Positions 45,897 to 55,503 of a stretch of DNA of 64,000 bases are shown here, in pieces. Positions within the stretch are counted from its first letter, which is position 1. Every line of letters begins with the position of its first letter. The position numbers were made by a program, and so were the translations under genes. This DNA is from an uncultured Sphingomonas sp. (GTDB lineage Bacteria; Pseudomonadota; Alphaproteobacteria; Sphingomonadales; Sphingomonadaceae), in assembly GCA_946482655.1 (NCBI GenBank), contig CAMLSA010000001.1, forward strand, positions 23,089-87,088, in the 5' to 3' direction. A model generated the notes under the pieces. The model was not told the origin of the DNA, did no database searches, and worked only from the letters and a program-made list of their open reading frames with translations.

Positions 45897-45922
45897 CTCC
45901 TCCCCGTCCAGAGGGAGTATAA

Positions 45923-45937
45923 GAACAAAATAAGAAC
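45923..45937 (+). promoter_or_regulatory. LexA (SOS) box of the imuA-imuB-dnaE2 operon
   Basis: GAACAAAATAAGAAC is an exact GAAC-N7-GAAC direct repeat, the alphaproteobacterial LexA site. It ends at the base before the imuA ATG (45938). A TATAAG at 45918-45923 could be the -10 element, so the transcript would be leaderless or nearly so; no Shine-Dalgarno sequence lies in the usual window. LexA binding here would block both promoter and start codon. Confidence 0.85.
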
Positions 45938-46759
45938 ATGAATGAGTCGCGGACCATATTGGCCGCCCTGAAATCACGCATCGGCGCGATTGAGGGGCCG
46001 AAGCCGTCGGAGGCGGGGCTGTTCGCGCTGGGCGCGGCGGCGCTCGACGCGCAGCTCGGCGGCGGGCTGCCGCGCGGGCGGCTGCACGAGCTGTTCGCGG
46101 CGGAAGCCGATGACCGCGCCGCGCTGGCAGGGGCGGCTCTCATGCTGGCGGTCCGGGCAGGAGGTGGGCGGCTGGGTGAGGGGCCGCTGCTCTGGCTTCG
46201 ACAGGATGGCGGGGTGCGGGCTTCGGGCCGGCTTTATGGGCCGGGGCTCGCCGATCTCGGCCTCGATCCGGCCCGGCTGATCGAGATCATCGCGCCCGAC
46301 GAGGCGGGGCTGCTTCGCGCGGCCGGGGATGCGGTGCGCTGCCGCCATGTCGCGGCGGTGCTGATCGAGCCGTGGAAGGCGGCGCACGGCTTCGACCTGA
46401 CGGTGAGCCGGCGCCTGGCGATCGCCGCCGAGAAATCGGGCGTCACCGTGCTGCTGCTCCGCATCGAGGCCGAGCCGGGCCCAAGCGCCGCCTATAGCCG
46501 CTGGCGGGTGCGCTCGATCGCCTCGGAAGCGCTCGAGGCGGGGGCACCCGGCCATCCGGTGATCGAAATGGAATTGCTGCGGCATCGCGGGGGGCTTGCC
46601 GGCTTGCGCGCATGTCTGGAGTGGAATCGTGACGAGCATGTCTTCCGGGAAGCGCCGCTATCTGGCGCTGTGCTTCCCCTTCCTGCCGGCCGACCGGCTG
46701 GCGCGGGCGATTCGGACGGGATCGGCGCCAAAGACCTTGGGGACCGGCTTTCCGCCTGA
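45938..46759 (+). CDS. imuA: Mutasome protein ImuA
   Basis: A 273-residue RecA/SulA-like protein that works with ImuB and DnaE2 in damage-induced mutagenesis. The RecA-like region includes FALGAAALDAQLGGGLPRGRLHELFAAE and LLWLRQDGGVRASGRLYGPG. A true Walker A lysine is not evident, as is usual for ImuA. The C-terminal half (MELLRHRGGLAGLRACLEWNRDEHVF) is the part conserved near the ImuB-binding tail. The start codon abuts the LexA box. The 3' end overlaps imuB by about 120 nt, a long but characteristic overlap. Confidence 0.9.
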   Translation: MNESRTILAALKSRIGAIEGPKPSEAGLFALGAAALDAQLGGGLPRGRLHELFAAEADDRAALAGAALMLAVRAGGGRLGEGPLLWLRQDGGVRASGRLYGPGLADLGLDPARLIEIIAPDEAGLLRAAGDAVRCRHVAAVLIEPWKAAHGFDLTVSRRLAIAAEKSGVTVLLLRIEAEPGPSAAYSRWRVRSIASEALEAGAPGHPVIEMELLRHRGGLAGLRACLEWNRDEHVFREAPLSGAVLPLPAGRPAGAGDSDGIGAKDLGDRLSA

Positions 46760-48182
46760 CGCGCCTTTCGCGCTGGTCGAGAAGCTCAAAGGCGCGATGC
46801 GGCTGGCGGCGGTCAACCGCGCGGCGCTGGCGCTCGGGCTGGTCCCGGGCCTCAGCCTCGCCGACGCGCGGGCGCGGCACCCCGATATCGGCGTCGCCGA
46901 TCTCGATCTCCGCACCGATGCCGAGTGGCTCGAACGGATCGCCGATGGCTGCGACCGCTATACCCCGATGGTCGCGCTCGATCCGCCCGACGGGCTGATC
47001 CTCGACATCAGCGGCTGCGCGCATCTGTTCGGCGGCGAGACGGCGCTGCGCGACGATCTGGTGATGCGGCTGCAGCGGCTCGGCATGCAGGTGCGGAGCG
47101 CACTCGCCGATACCCCCGATGCGGCGCATGCGCTGGCGCGCCATGGCGACCGGCAGATAGGAACCTTGCCGGTCGAAGCCCTCGAGCTCGATCCCGAGGA
47201 GTCGGTCGCATTGCGCCGTGCCGGGCTCAAGCGGATCGACGATCTGAACGTCCGGCCGTCGCAGCTCCTGTCGGCGCGGTTCGGCGAGGAGGCCGCCGAC
47301 CGGCTCGCGCGGATCGCCGGCGGGCGCGACATCCGCATCACCGCGCGGCGTCCCCAGGCCGCGCTCGTCCTCGAACGCCGCTTTGCCGAGCCGATCGGCC
47401 GCACCGAAGACGCGCTCGCCGCGATCGAGGCGCTGGCAGAGCAGGCGGCGCGGCGGATGGAGGAGGCACATCGCGGCGGGCGGCGCTTCGAGGCCCAGCT
47501 GTTCCGCACCGATGGGCTGGTCCGCAGCCTCCGTATCGAGACCGGGCTGCCGGTGCGTGACGTGCCGCTCGTCATGCGGCTGTTCGACGAGCGGCTGGCG
47601 ACGCTCGCCGATCCGGTCGATCCGGGGTTCGGCTTCGATCTGGTGCGGCTGTCGGTGCCGCTGTTCGAACCGCTGGCGCCGCTCCAGCTGTCGCTCGAAG
47701 GCGGCACGCTCGCCCAGGACGAGCTGGCACAACTGCTCGACCGGCTATCGACCCGGCTCGGCCGCGGCCGTGTGCGGCGGCTGGCCGCGCGCGACAGCCA
47801 TATTCCCGAGCAGGCGGCCTTCGCTTTCCCCGCAGTCGAGGGCGCTCCCCCCGGCGGCTGGCCCGAACCCGAGGCCGGCGAGCCGCCGCTTCGTCCGACC
47901 CATTTGTTCGATCCGCCCCAACCGATCGAGGTGATCGCGGGCGTACCCGACGGCCCGCCGCAGCGTTTCCGCTGGCGGCAGCGGCTGCATGAGGTGACGC
48001 TCGCCGAAGGGCCTGAGCGGATCGGCGCTCTGTGGTGGCGGCGCGCCGACAATGGTGGCCGCGCGCGCGACTATTATCGGGTCGAGGACCGGCAGGGCCG
48101 CCGCTTCTGGTTGTTCCGGCACGGTCTCTATGGTCGCGAGGCGGCAACCCCGGCCTGGTACATCCATGGCCTGTTCGCATGA
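46638..48182 (+). CDS. imuB: Y-family polymerase-like protein ImuB
   Basis: A 514-residue Y-family homologue that acts as a non-catalytic hub binding the beta clamp, ImuA and DnaE2. The palm region starts RRYLALCFPFLPADRLARA, lacking the acidic residue of the catalytic FxxxD motif, and DPPDGLILDISGCAHLFGGE shows the second palm motif. A little-finger-like region follows to about residue 350. ATG 46638 is used; GTG 46629 is also possible. It overlaps imuA by 122 nt and its stop overlaps the dnaE2 start (ATGA). Confidence 0.92.
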   Translation: MSSGKRRYLALCFPFLPADRLARAIRTGSAPKTLGTGFPPDAPFALVEKLKGAMRLAAVNRAALALGLVPGLSLADARARHPDIGVADLDLRTDAEWLERIADGCDRYTPMVALDPPDGLILDISGCAHLFGGETALRDDLVMRLQRLGMQVRSALADTPDAAHALARHGDRQIGTLPVEALELDPEESVALRRAGLKRIDDLNVRPSQLLSARFGEEAADRLARIAGGRDIRITARRPQAALVLERRFAEPIGRTEDALAAIEALAEQAARRMEEAHRGGRRFEAQLFRTDGLVRSLRIETGLPVRDVPLVMRLFDERLATLADPVDPGFGFDLVRLSVPLFEPLAPLQLSLEGGTLAQDELAQLLDRLSTRLGRGRVRRLAARDSHIPEQAAFAFPAVEGAPPGGWPEPEAGEPPLRPTHLFDPPQPIEVIAGVPDGPPQRFRWRQRLHEVTLAEGPERIGALWWRRADNGGRARDYYRVEDRQGRRFWLFRHGLYGREAATPAWYIHGLFA

Positions 48183-51100
48183 GCGGCCCCGTCTTTGCCG
48201 AGATGGTCGCGGCGACCAATTTCTCCTTCCTGCGCGGAGCGTCGCCGGCCGAGGATATGGTCGCCGCGGCGGTGGCGGCGGGCCATGCCGGCATCGGCAT
48301 CGCCGACCGCAATACGGTGGCCGGGGTGGTGCGCGCCTGGGTCGCGCTCCGCGACGCACGGGCCAAGCTGGCGATGGAGGGGCTGCCTGACATCGACTTC
48401 AAGCTTGCGATCGGCGCGCGGCTCGTCTTCGCCGACGGCACGCCGGATATCGTCGCCTATCCTACGACCCGAAGGGGTTGGGGCGAGCTGACCCGGCTGC
48501 TCACACGGGGCAACCGACGGGCGATCAAGGGCGATTGCATATTGTTCCTCGACGATCTGCTCGATCATCTCGACGATCTGCAACTGATCGTGATGCCGGG
48601 CGGGGAGAGGATGACGCTGGGCGCTATCGGTGCGCGGCTGCATCCGAAATGGCATGGGCCGTTGCCTCCCTCGTCCTTTCACGCCCCCAAGCTGTCACCC
48701 CGGCGAAGGCTGGGGCCCATGTCTCTCGCGACAGTCGATGGCATCCGGATCGAAGAGTTGTCGTCCGGCGTCTCATCGGGCTGGAATGACGGGTTGGGAA
48801 GGGTGGTGGCTGCACTCGAGCAGGCGGCCCCCGGCCGGGTCCGGCTGGGGCTGGCGACGGCCTATTCGGGGCCTGACAAGCGCCGTATCGCCAAACATGC
48901 CCGATTGGCCCGCGAAAGCGGGGTTCCGACCATCGCCACCAACGATGTACTCTATGCGGGGCCCGGGCAGCGCCCGCTTCATGATGTCGTCACCTGCATA
49001 CGCCTCGGCCTCAAGCTCGACGAGGCGGGGACGCGGCTCGCCGCCAATGGCGAACGGCATATCAAGCGAACCGAGGAAATGGCGCGGCTGTTCGCCGACT
49101 ATCCCGAGGCGGTCGCCGAGAGCGTGGCGCTGCTCGACCGGATCCAGTTCGATCTCCGCCAGCTCCGTTACGAATATCCGCACGAGCCGGTGCCCGAAGG
49201 ATGGACCCCTCAAGCCTGGCTCGAGCATCTCGTCGAAGAGGGCGTGAGGTGGCGCTTTGGCGAGCATCCCTCGCAGGAGGTGCTTGATCTGGTCCAGACC
49301 GAACTGAAGCTCGTTCGGGAGGCGCGCTACGCCTATTATTTCCTGACCGTCCATGATGTCGTGAAGTTCGCGCGCAGCCAGCATATCCTCTGCCAGGGCA
49401 GGGGATCGGCGGCCAATTCGGTGATCTGCTATGTGCTCGGGATCACCTCGGTCGATCCGGTCTTCAACAAGCTGCTCTTCTCGCGCTTCATCTCCGAGGA
49501 TCGGAACGAGCCGCCCGACATCGACGTCGACTTCGAGCATGAGCGGCGCGAGGAGGTGATGCAATATGTCTACCGGCGCTATGGCCGTCACCGCGCCGGC
49601 ATCGCCGCGACGGTGATCCACTACCGGTCGAGGAGCGCGGTGCGCGAGGTCGGCAAGGTGCTGGGGCTGAGCGAGGACATCACCACCAAGCTGACCTCGA
49701 CGATCTGGGGCAGCTACGGCTCGCAGATGGAGGAGAGCCGCTTCGGCGAAACTGGCTTCGACATCGGCAATGTCGAGATCGCCCGGCTCAACATGCTGGT
49801 GACCCAGCTGCTCAGCTTCCCGCGCCATCTGTCGCAGCATGTCGGCGGCTTCGTGCTGACCGAGGATCGGCTCGACGAGACCGTGCCGATCCACAATGCC
49901 GCGATGGACGAGCGCACCTTCATCGAATGGGACAAGGACGATATCGACGCGCTCGGGCTGATGAAGGTCGATGTGCTGGCGCTCGGCATGCTGACCTGCA
50001 TCCGCAAGGCCTTCCACCTGATCGAGACGCATATCGGCAGGCAGTACACGCTCGCCAATATCCCGGCCGACCAGGAGGATGTCTACGACATGCTGTGCGA
50101 AGGCGACAGCATCGGCGTCTTCCAGGTCGAGAGCCGGGCGCAGATCAACATGCTGCCGCGGCTCCGGCCTCGCATGCTTTACGATCTCGTCATCCAGGTC
50201 GCGATCGTGCGGCCCGGGCCGATCCAGGGGGGTATGGTCCACCCCTATCTCAAACGTCGCGCGGGCAAGGAGGACGTGGCCTTCCCGTCACCTTCCGCAC
50301 AGCATGGCCCGCCCGACGAGCTGTTCGACGTGCTAGGCAAGACGCTGGGCGTCCCGCTGTTCCAGGAGCAGGCGATGAAGCTGGCGATCGTCGCGGCCAA
50401 GTTCACCGAGGCCGAGGCCAACCAGCTTCGCCGCGCGATGGCGACTTTCCGCAATGTCGGCACCATGCCGCAATTCGAGGGCAAGTTGATCGACGGCATG
50501 GTCGACCGCGGCTATCCGCGCGACTTCGCCGAGCGCTGCTTCGAGCAGATCAAGGGCTTCGGCAGCTACGGCTTTCCCGAGAGCCACGCCCAGTCCTTCG
50601 CACTGCTCGTCTATGTCTCCTCCTACATCAAGTGCCGCTATCCGGCGGTGTTCGCCTGCGCGCTGCTCAATTCGCAGCCGATGGGCTTCTATGCCCCCGC
50701 CCAGATCGTCCGCGATGCGCGCGAACATGGCGTCGAGGTGCGCGCGATCGACATCAGCGCGAGCGGCTGGGACAACAGCCTCGAGCCGGGCTGGAACGGC
50801 CTCGCGCTCCGGATCGGCTTTCGCCAGATCGACGGTTTCCGCGAGGCCTGGGCCGATGCGATCGTCACGGCTCGCGCCGACGGCCGCTTCACCAGCATCG
50901 AGCAGCTGGCCCGCCGCGCGGCGCTGCCGCGCCGCGCGCTGCGGCTGCTCGCGGATTCCGACGCCTTCCGCTCGATCGGCATCGATCGGCGCATGGCGCT
51001 GTGGGAGGCGCGGCGCACCCCCGATGGCGAACTGCCACTGTTCGCGGCCGCCAAGGCGCGCGAGCTGGGCGAGGAGCCCGATGCGATGCTCCCCGCGATG

Positions 51101-51634
51101 CCGATGTCGGAGCATGTCGCCGCCGATTATCAGCTGACGCGGCTGTCGCTGAAAGGCCACCCGATGCAGTTCCTGCGCGAGACGTTCCGGCGCGAAGGCG
51201 TGTTGAGCTGCCGCGAGGTCTCCGAGGCGAAGGATGGACGGCGGGCGAAGGTCGCTGGCGTCGTCCTCATCCGCCAGCGGCCGGGCGAAGGCAAGGCGAT
51301 CTTCATCACCCTCGAGGACGAGACCGGGATCACCAATGTCCTGCTATGGGCGCGGACCTTCGAGGCGCAACGGCGGCAGGTGATGACCTCGCGTCTGATG
51401 GTCGTCGAAGGCGAGATCCAGAAGAGCGAGGAGGGCGTCGTCCATCTGATGGGGGCGATTGTCCACGACCGCACTGCTGAGCTCGACCGCCTGTCCGAGG
51501 ATCACCGCACCGAGATCGAGCTGTCGCGCGCCGACATATTCGAATATCCGCAGATCCCGCGCGATCATGTTCCGCGCGGCGGCCGCCATCCCCGCAATGT
51601 CCGCATCCTGCCCAAATCGCGCGATTTTCATTAG
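48179..51634 (+). CDS. dnaE2: Error-prone DNA polymerase DnaE2
   Basis: A 1151-residue C-family polymerase for lesion bypass. The PHP domain starts FAEMVAATNFSFLRGASPAE. The active site is PDIDVDFEHERREEVM with Asp449 and Asp451 as the likely metal ligands, and FQVESRAQINMLPRLRP and GFGSYGFPESHAQSFALL are DnaE2 signatures. A C-terminal OB domain reads AKVAGVVLIRQRPGEGKAIF. It is longer than the roughly 1050-1100 residues expected because residues about 165-204 come from an in-frame palindromic insert (48692-48792). The frame is intact. It is third in the SOS operon, coupled by ATGA to imuB. Confidence 0.95.
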   Translation: MSGPVFAEMVAATNFSFLRGASPAEDMVAAAVAAGHAGIGIADRNTVAGVVRAWVALRDARAKLAMEGLPDIDFKLAIGARLVFADGTPDIVAYPTTRRGWGELTRLLTRGNRRAIKGDCILFLDDLLDHLDDLQLIVMPGGERMTLGAIGARLHPKWHGPLPPSSFHAPKLSPRRRLGPMSLATVDGIRIEELSSGVSSGWNDGLGRVVAALEQAAPGRVRLGLATAYSGPDKRRIAKHARLARESGVPTIATNDVLYAGPGQRPLHDVVTCIRLGLKLDEAGTRLAANGERHIKRTEEMARLFADYPEAVAESVALLDRIQFDLRQLRYEYPHEPVPEGWTPQAWLEHLVEEGVRWRFGEHPSQEVLDLVQTELKLVREARYAYYFLTVHDVVKFARSQHILCQGRGSAANSVICYVLGITSVDPVFNKLLFSRFISEDRNEPPDIDVDFEHERREEVMQYVYRRYGRHRAGIAATVIHYRSRSAVREVGKVLGLSEDITTKLTSTIWGSYGSQMEESRFGETGFDIGNVEIARLNMLVTQLLSFPRHLSQHVGGFVLTEDRLDETVPIHNAAMDERTFIEWDKDDIDALGLMKVDVLALGMLTCIRKAFHLIETHIGRQYTLANIPADQEDVYDMLCEGDSIGVFQVESRAQINMLPRLRPRMLYDLVIQVAIVRPGPIQGGMVHPYLKRRAGKEDVAFPSPSAQHGPPDELFDVLGKTLGVPLFQEQAMKLAIVAAKFTEAEANQLRRAMATFRNVGTMPQFEGKLIDGMVDRGYPRDFAERCFEQIKGFGSYGFPESHAQSFALLVYVSSYIKCRYPAVFACALLNSQPMGFYAPAQIVRDAREHGVEVRAIDISASGWDNSLEPGWNGLALRIGFRQIDGFREAWADAIVTARADGRFTSIEQLARRAALPRRALRLLADSDAFRSIGIDRRMALWEARRTPDGELPLFAAAKARELGEEPDAMLPAMPMSEHVAADYQLTRLSLKGHPMQFLRETFRREGVLSCREVSEAKDGRRAKVAGVVLIRQRPGEGKAIFITLEDETGITNVLLWARTFEAQRRQVMTSRLMVVEGEIQKSEEGVVHLMGAIVHDRTAELDRLSEDHRTEIELSRADIFEYPQIPRDHVPRGGRHPRNVRILPKSRDFH
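48692..48792 (+). repeat. Palindromic repeat inserted in frame inside dnaE2
   Basis: CTGTC (48692-48696) and GACAG (48730-48734) flank a hairpin, CCCCGGC-GAAG-GCTGGGG at 48698-48715. The element continues to a second edge, GGGCTGGAATGACGGG, near 48778-48793. TGTCACCCCGGCGAAGGC and CTGGAATGACG are the edges of a short palindromic repeat I recall as frequent between genes in sphingomonads. The insert adds roughly 40 residues (SPRRRLGPMSLATVDGIRIE and following) between the PHP-domain block KWHGPLPPS and the conserved GLGRVVAALEQAAPGRVRLG. Exact borders are uncertain by about 15 bp. Confidence 0.65.
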
Positions 51635-51678
51635 GGCGCGATGAGCGGGTAGGGGGATCCATCTTCATCTCATCAGGC

Positions 51679-51696
51679 GCCAGCTTCCTTGCTGGC
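51679..51696 (+). terminator. Hairpin downstream of dnaE2
   Basis: GCCAGC-TTCCTT-GCTGGC is a perfect 6-bp stem 45 bp after the dnaE2 stop. It has no T-run, so termination is tentative. Confidence 0.35.
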
Positions 51697-51774
51697 CAAT
51701 GAAGGCGCCGGCCAGCAGCGGTTCATAGCGGTTCGGCTATCACCTTCCCTAGATGACATGCGTGGGACAAAGTC

Positions 51775-51924
51775 ATGGGTGTATATGCATTCTTCAATCT
51801 GAGACGGGCCGAGGAAGAGCGGCTCAAGGCAGCGCGAGCCCGGACCCCGACCGCGCGCCGGTCGCATATGCATCTGGCCACCCTGTTCGAGCAGCGCGCC
51901 AGGGAACTGGGCGAAGCCGACTAA
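51775..51924 (+). CDS. Small basic/helical protein, 49 residues
   Basis: Starts MGVYAFFNLRRAEEERLKAA and ends FEQRARELGEAD. The C-terminal two thirds are an amphipathic, highly charged helix with many Arg and Glu. Codon usage is like that of the neighbours, but the upstream region has no clear ribosome-binding site. It lies between dnaE2 and a convergent hydrolase. No family was recognised; it could be a real small protein. Confidence 0.4.
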   Translation: MGVYAFFNLRRAEEERLKAARARTPTARRSHMHLATLFEQRARELGEAD

Positions 51925-51944
51925 GCAGCAACTATCTGGAAAAG

Positions 51945-52880
51945 CTAACGGCTTTCGAACAGGTCGCCCGCCGAAAGCCCCGCGCGCAGCCCCCCTGGCG
52001 TCTGCAACCAGTGTAGCGAAGCCTTGTCGCTGTCGAGCGTCGATCGCCAGAAGGCGACGGTGGTCGCGATCACCGTGTCGCGGATATGCGGTGGCGGTTC
52101 GCCGCTGAATATGGTGGGCAGGACCTGTCCCGCGAACATTTCGTGCGTTCCACCGCGTATCACGAGCAGATATTTTTCGCCCGGCGGCATCAGGCGGAAG
52201 GGCTCCTGCCGCTGGAGCGCGGTGATCGGGATGACCGAGGGAACCGCGTCCTCAGTGCCCGTGATCGACAGGAAGGGGATGCGGATCGTCGCGAACGCCT
52301 CTTCGGGCGAACCGACCAGCGGCGGCGAGGGACTGAAGCCGACGGCGGCGCGGACGCGAACGTCGAAAAGCGGCCGTTCGGCCTCGAACGCGAAGCTCTG
52401 CCCGGCGATCGCCTGGACGGTCTGGGCGCCGAAGCTGTGGCCTGCCACGCCGATCCTGGTGCGATCGATCCGGCTCAGATCGCACTGACCCTCTACCACC
52501 TTGCGGCCGAGCTCATCGATCGCGAAGTGAACGTCGAGCGCGCGGGCGATCAATTGCTGAAAGCCCAGCGCCGTCCGGAAACCGGGCTTGCCGAAGATCG
52601 CGCTGTCGCTGCCCGGATGCTGGAGGTTGATCACCGCGAAGCCCGCCTCAGCCCAGGCATGCGCCCAGATCCTACCCGCATCGAGCGAGCCGCCGAGCCC
52701 GTGGCTGAACAGGATCACCCCGATCTTGCCGCTGCCCGCCGGCATCCGGATCCGCACCGGCAATGGACGGTCGCGCACGGGATCGAGCCATACGCCGTCG
52801 CACAGGGTGATCGGGAGGGCGGAGTGGCCGGCGACGGGGGCCGCGATCAGCAGAAGCAACAGCCAGCGGAGATAGCGCAT
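51945..52880 (-). CDS. Exported alpha/beta hydrolase (PAF-acetylhydrolase/dienelactone hydrolase-like)
   Basis: A 311-residue secreted or periplasmic hydrolase with signal peptide MRYLRWLLLLLIAAPVAGHSA. The oxyanion region is GVILFSHGLGGSLDAGR, the nucleophile elbow GVAGHSFGAQTVQAIAG, the acid likely in SITGTEDAVPSV, and the histidine in RGGTHEMFAGQ. This order fits the platelet-activating-factor acetylhydrolase/chlorophyllase-like group of alpha/beta hydrolases. It is convergent with the small gene upstream and monocistronic. The substrate is unknown. Confidence 0.83.
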   Translation of the reverse strand: MRYLRWLLLLLIAAPVAGHSALPITLCDGVWLDPVRDRPLPVRIRMPAGSGKIGVILFSHGLGGSLDAGRIWAHAWAEAGFAVINLQHPGSDSAIFGKPGFRTALGFQQLIARALDVHFAIDELGRKVVEGQCDLSRIDRTRIGVAGHSFGAQTVQAIAGQSFAFEAERPLFDVRVRAAVGFSPSPPLVGSPEEAFATIRIPFLSITGTEDAVPSVIPITALQRQEPFRLMPPGEKYLLVIRGGTHEMFAGQVLPTIFSGEPPPHIRDTVIATTVAFWRSTLDSDKASLHWLQTPGGLRAGLSAGDLFESR

Positions 52881-53104
52881 GACCTAGGCTGATAAGGCAG
52901 AGCCGGTTGGTGCGAAAGCGCTAAGGCAGCTTCCTGCGGTGAGATATTTACAACGATGTGAGTCAAACTGAGCGCTGGAACACACAGCGTAGAGGAAGGG
53001 ATTTCCGCCATACCGCATCGCAAGCCAGACCTGACCGCGACGATCCAGGCGCTGGCCTTGCAGTCTTCCAGACGGTCACGATCGGGGCGTCGACGCCATA
53101 AGAG
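52881..53104. other. Gene-free stretch upstream of the receptor remnant
   Basis: No intact gene is present here. The sequence is less G/C-biased at every third position than its neighbours. The frame continuous with the downstream receptor fragment is closed by a TAA at 53099-53101. It is probably decayed coding DNA plus the promoter of the reverse-strand hydrolase. Confidence 0.4.
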
Positions 53105-53329
53105 GTGTTCGGAGCCAAGGCGCCGGGATATACGCCGGTCGATCTCGATGCCCGCCCCTCGCTTGAATGGGCGGATCTCAACGATCGCACTTATTTCCAG
53201 ATCAACATGACCAATCTGTTCGACAAGTGTTACGTCGGTTCGTTCGACGGCACGCTGCTCAACACGGGCATCACTTTCGCGAACATCGGTTCGCGCCCCT
53301 TCATCGAAATGCTCGTCGTCGGCTTTTGA
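53105..53329 (+). pseudogene. C-terminal remnant of a TonB-dependent receptor
   Basis: The frame encodes GYTPVDLDARPSLEW, then NMTNLFDKCYVGSFDG and the terminal strand RPFIEMLVVGF. The N(V/M)TNLFDK block and a final aromatic residue are hallmarks of the last beta strands of TonB-dependent outer membrane receptors. Only about 74 residues remain of an expected 700-900, a stop lies directly upstream, and no start or signal peptide exists. It ends 25 bp before a strong terminator, which probably served the original gene. Confidence 0.65.
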
Positions 53330-53354
53330 GCCGATCGAGATAAATTGCAAAAGG

Positions 53355-53384
53355 CCCCGTTGCCCTCGGGCGGCGGGGTTTTTT
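53355..53384 (+). terminator. Rho-independent terminator after the receptor remnant
   Basis: CCCCG at 53355-53359 pairs with CGGGG at 53374-53378, with further GCCC/GGGC pairing inside, followed by TTTTTT at 53379-53384. It separates the remnant from frmA. Confidence 0.85.
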
Positions 53385-53433
53385 CTTGTCGGCGAACCGG
53401 CTAACCCAGCGACATATTTCGGGAGAGTTTCGC

Positions 53434-54540
<1,107 letters not shown>

Positions 54541-54543
54541 AGC

Positions 54544-55410
54544 ATGACGCTGGAGAAGCTTTCGAGCAATCTCAGCTTCGGGGGCGTCCAGAGCGTGTAC
54601 CGGCACGCCTCGGTCGCCACGGGCACCGACATGACCTTCTCGATCTATGTACCGCCGGATAACGGGGCCACGAAGTTTCCCGTGGTCTGGTATCTGTCGG
54701 GGCTGACCTGCACCCATGCCAACGTCACCGAGAAGGGCGAATATCGCCGCGTCTGCGCCGAGCTCGGCCTCATCTTCGTGGCGCCTGACACCAGCCCGCG
54801 GGGCGAGGGCGTGCCCGACGATCCGGCGGGCGCCTATGATTTCGGGCTGGGCGCCGGCTTCTATGTCGACGCCACGACCGAGCCCTGGGCCAGGTATTAT
54901 CGCATGTGGAGCTATGTCACCGACGAACTGCCGACGCTGATCGCGACCCATTTCCCCTCCGACATGAAACGTCAGTCGATCAGCGGCCATTCGATGGGCG
55001 GCCATGGCGCACTGACGATCGGGCTGACCTTCCCCGATCGTTACCGCGCGGTCTCGGCCTTCGCGCCGATCGTCGCGCCATCGCAGGTACCGTGGGGCCA
55101 TAAGGCGCTGGGCGGCTATCTCGGTCCGGATCGCGCGGCGTGGCGCAAGCATGACGCGGTCGCGCTGATCGAGGACGGCGCGCGGGTGAAGGAACTGCTG
55201 GTCGACCAGGGCCAGGCCGACGGCTTTCTCGCCGAGCAGCTCAGGCCGGAGCTTTTGGCCAAAGCCTGCGAGGATGCCGGGATCGGCCTGACCCTGCGGT
55301 TGCAGCCGGGCTACGACCACAGCTATTATTTCATCTCGACCGTCATGGAAGACCATCTGCGCTGGCATGCGGAGCGGCTGGGCCAAGAAGAGGCTCACCC
55401 GTCCCCATAA
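54544..55410 (+). CDS. fghA: S-formylglutathione hydrolase
   Basis: A 288-residue esterase D-type serine hydrolase that releases formate and glutathione, completing formaldehyde detoxification. The nucleophile is Ser150 in SISGHSMGGHGALTIGL. YLSGLTCTHANVTEKGEYRR and the C-terminal GYDHSYYFISTVMEDHLRWH (catalytic His) are highly typical. It starts 3 bp after the frmA stop, so the two are one operon. Confidence 0.96.
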   Translation: MTLEKLSSNLSFGGVQSVYRHASVATGTDMTFSIYVPPDNGATKFPVVWYLSGLTCTHANVTEKGEYRRVCAELGLIFVAPDTSPRGEGVPDDPAGAYDFGLGAGFYVDATTEPWARYYRMWSYVTDELPTLIATHFPSDMKRQSISGHSMGGHGALTIGLTFPDRYRAVSAFAPIVAPSQVPWGHKALGGYLGPDRAAWRKHDAVALIEDGARVKELLVDQGQADGFLAEQLRPELLAKACEDAGIGLTLRLQPGYDHSYYFISTVMEDHLRWHAERLGQEEAHPSP

Positions 55411-55503
55411 GGAACCGTGCCCAAGCCTAAGGGTTTATACGGAGGGTGGGAAACAGCTCACCGAGCGGACGCTCGAGAGTGGGCCCCGTCCACGGAGAGT
55501 CCC

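Noticed and set aside
46638..46759. The 122-nt imuA/imuB overlap as a frameshift
   Set aside because: Both proteins have normal ends and lengths; long overlaps are typical for this operon.
48773..50242. A 489-codon open frame opposite dnaE2
   Set aside because: It lies fully within the conserved polymerase domain and has no recognisable content.
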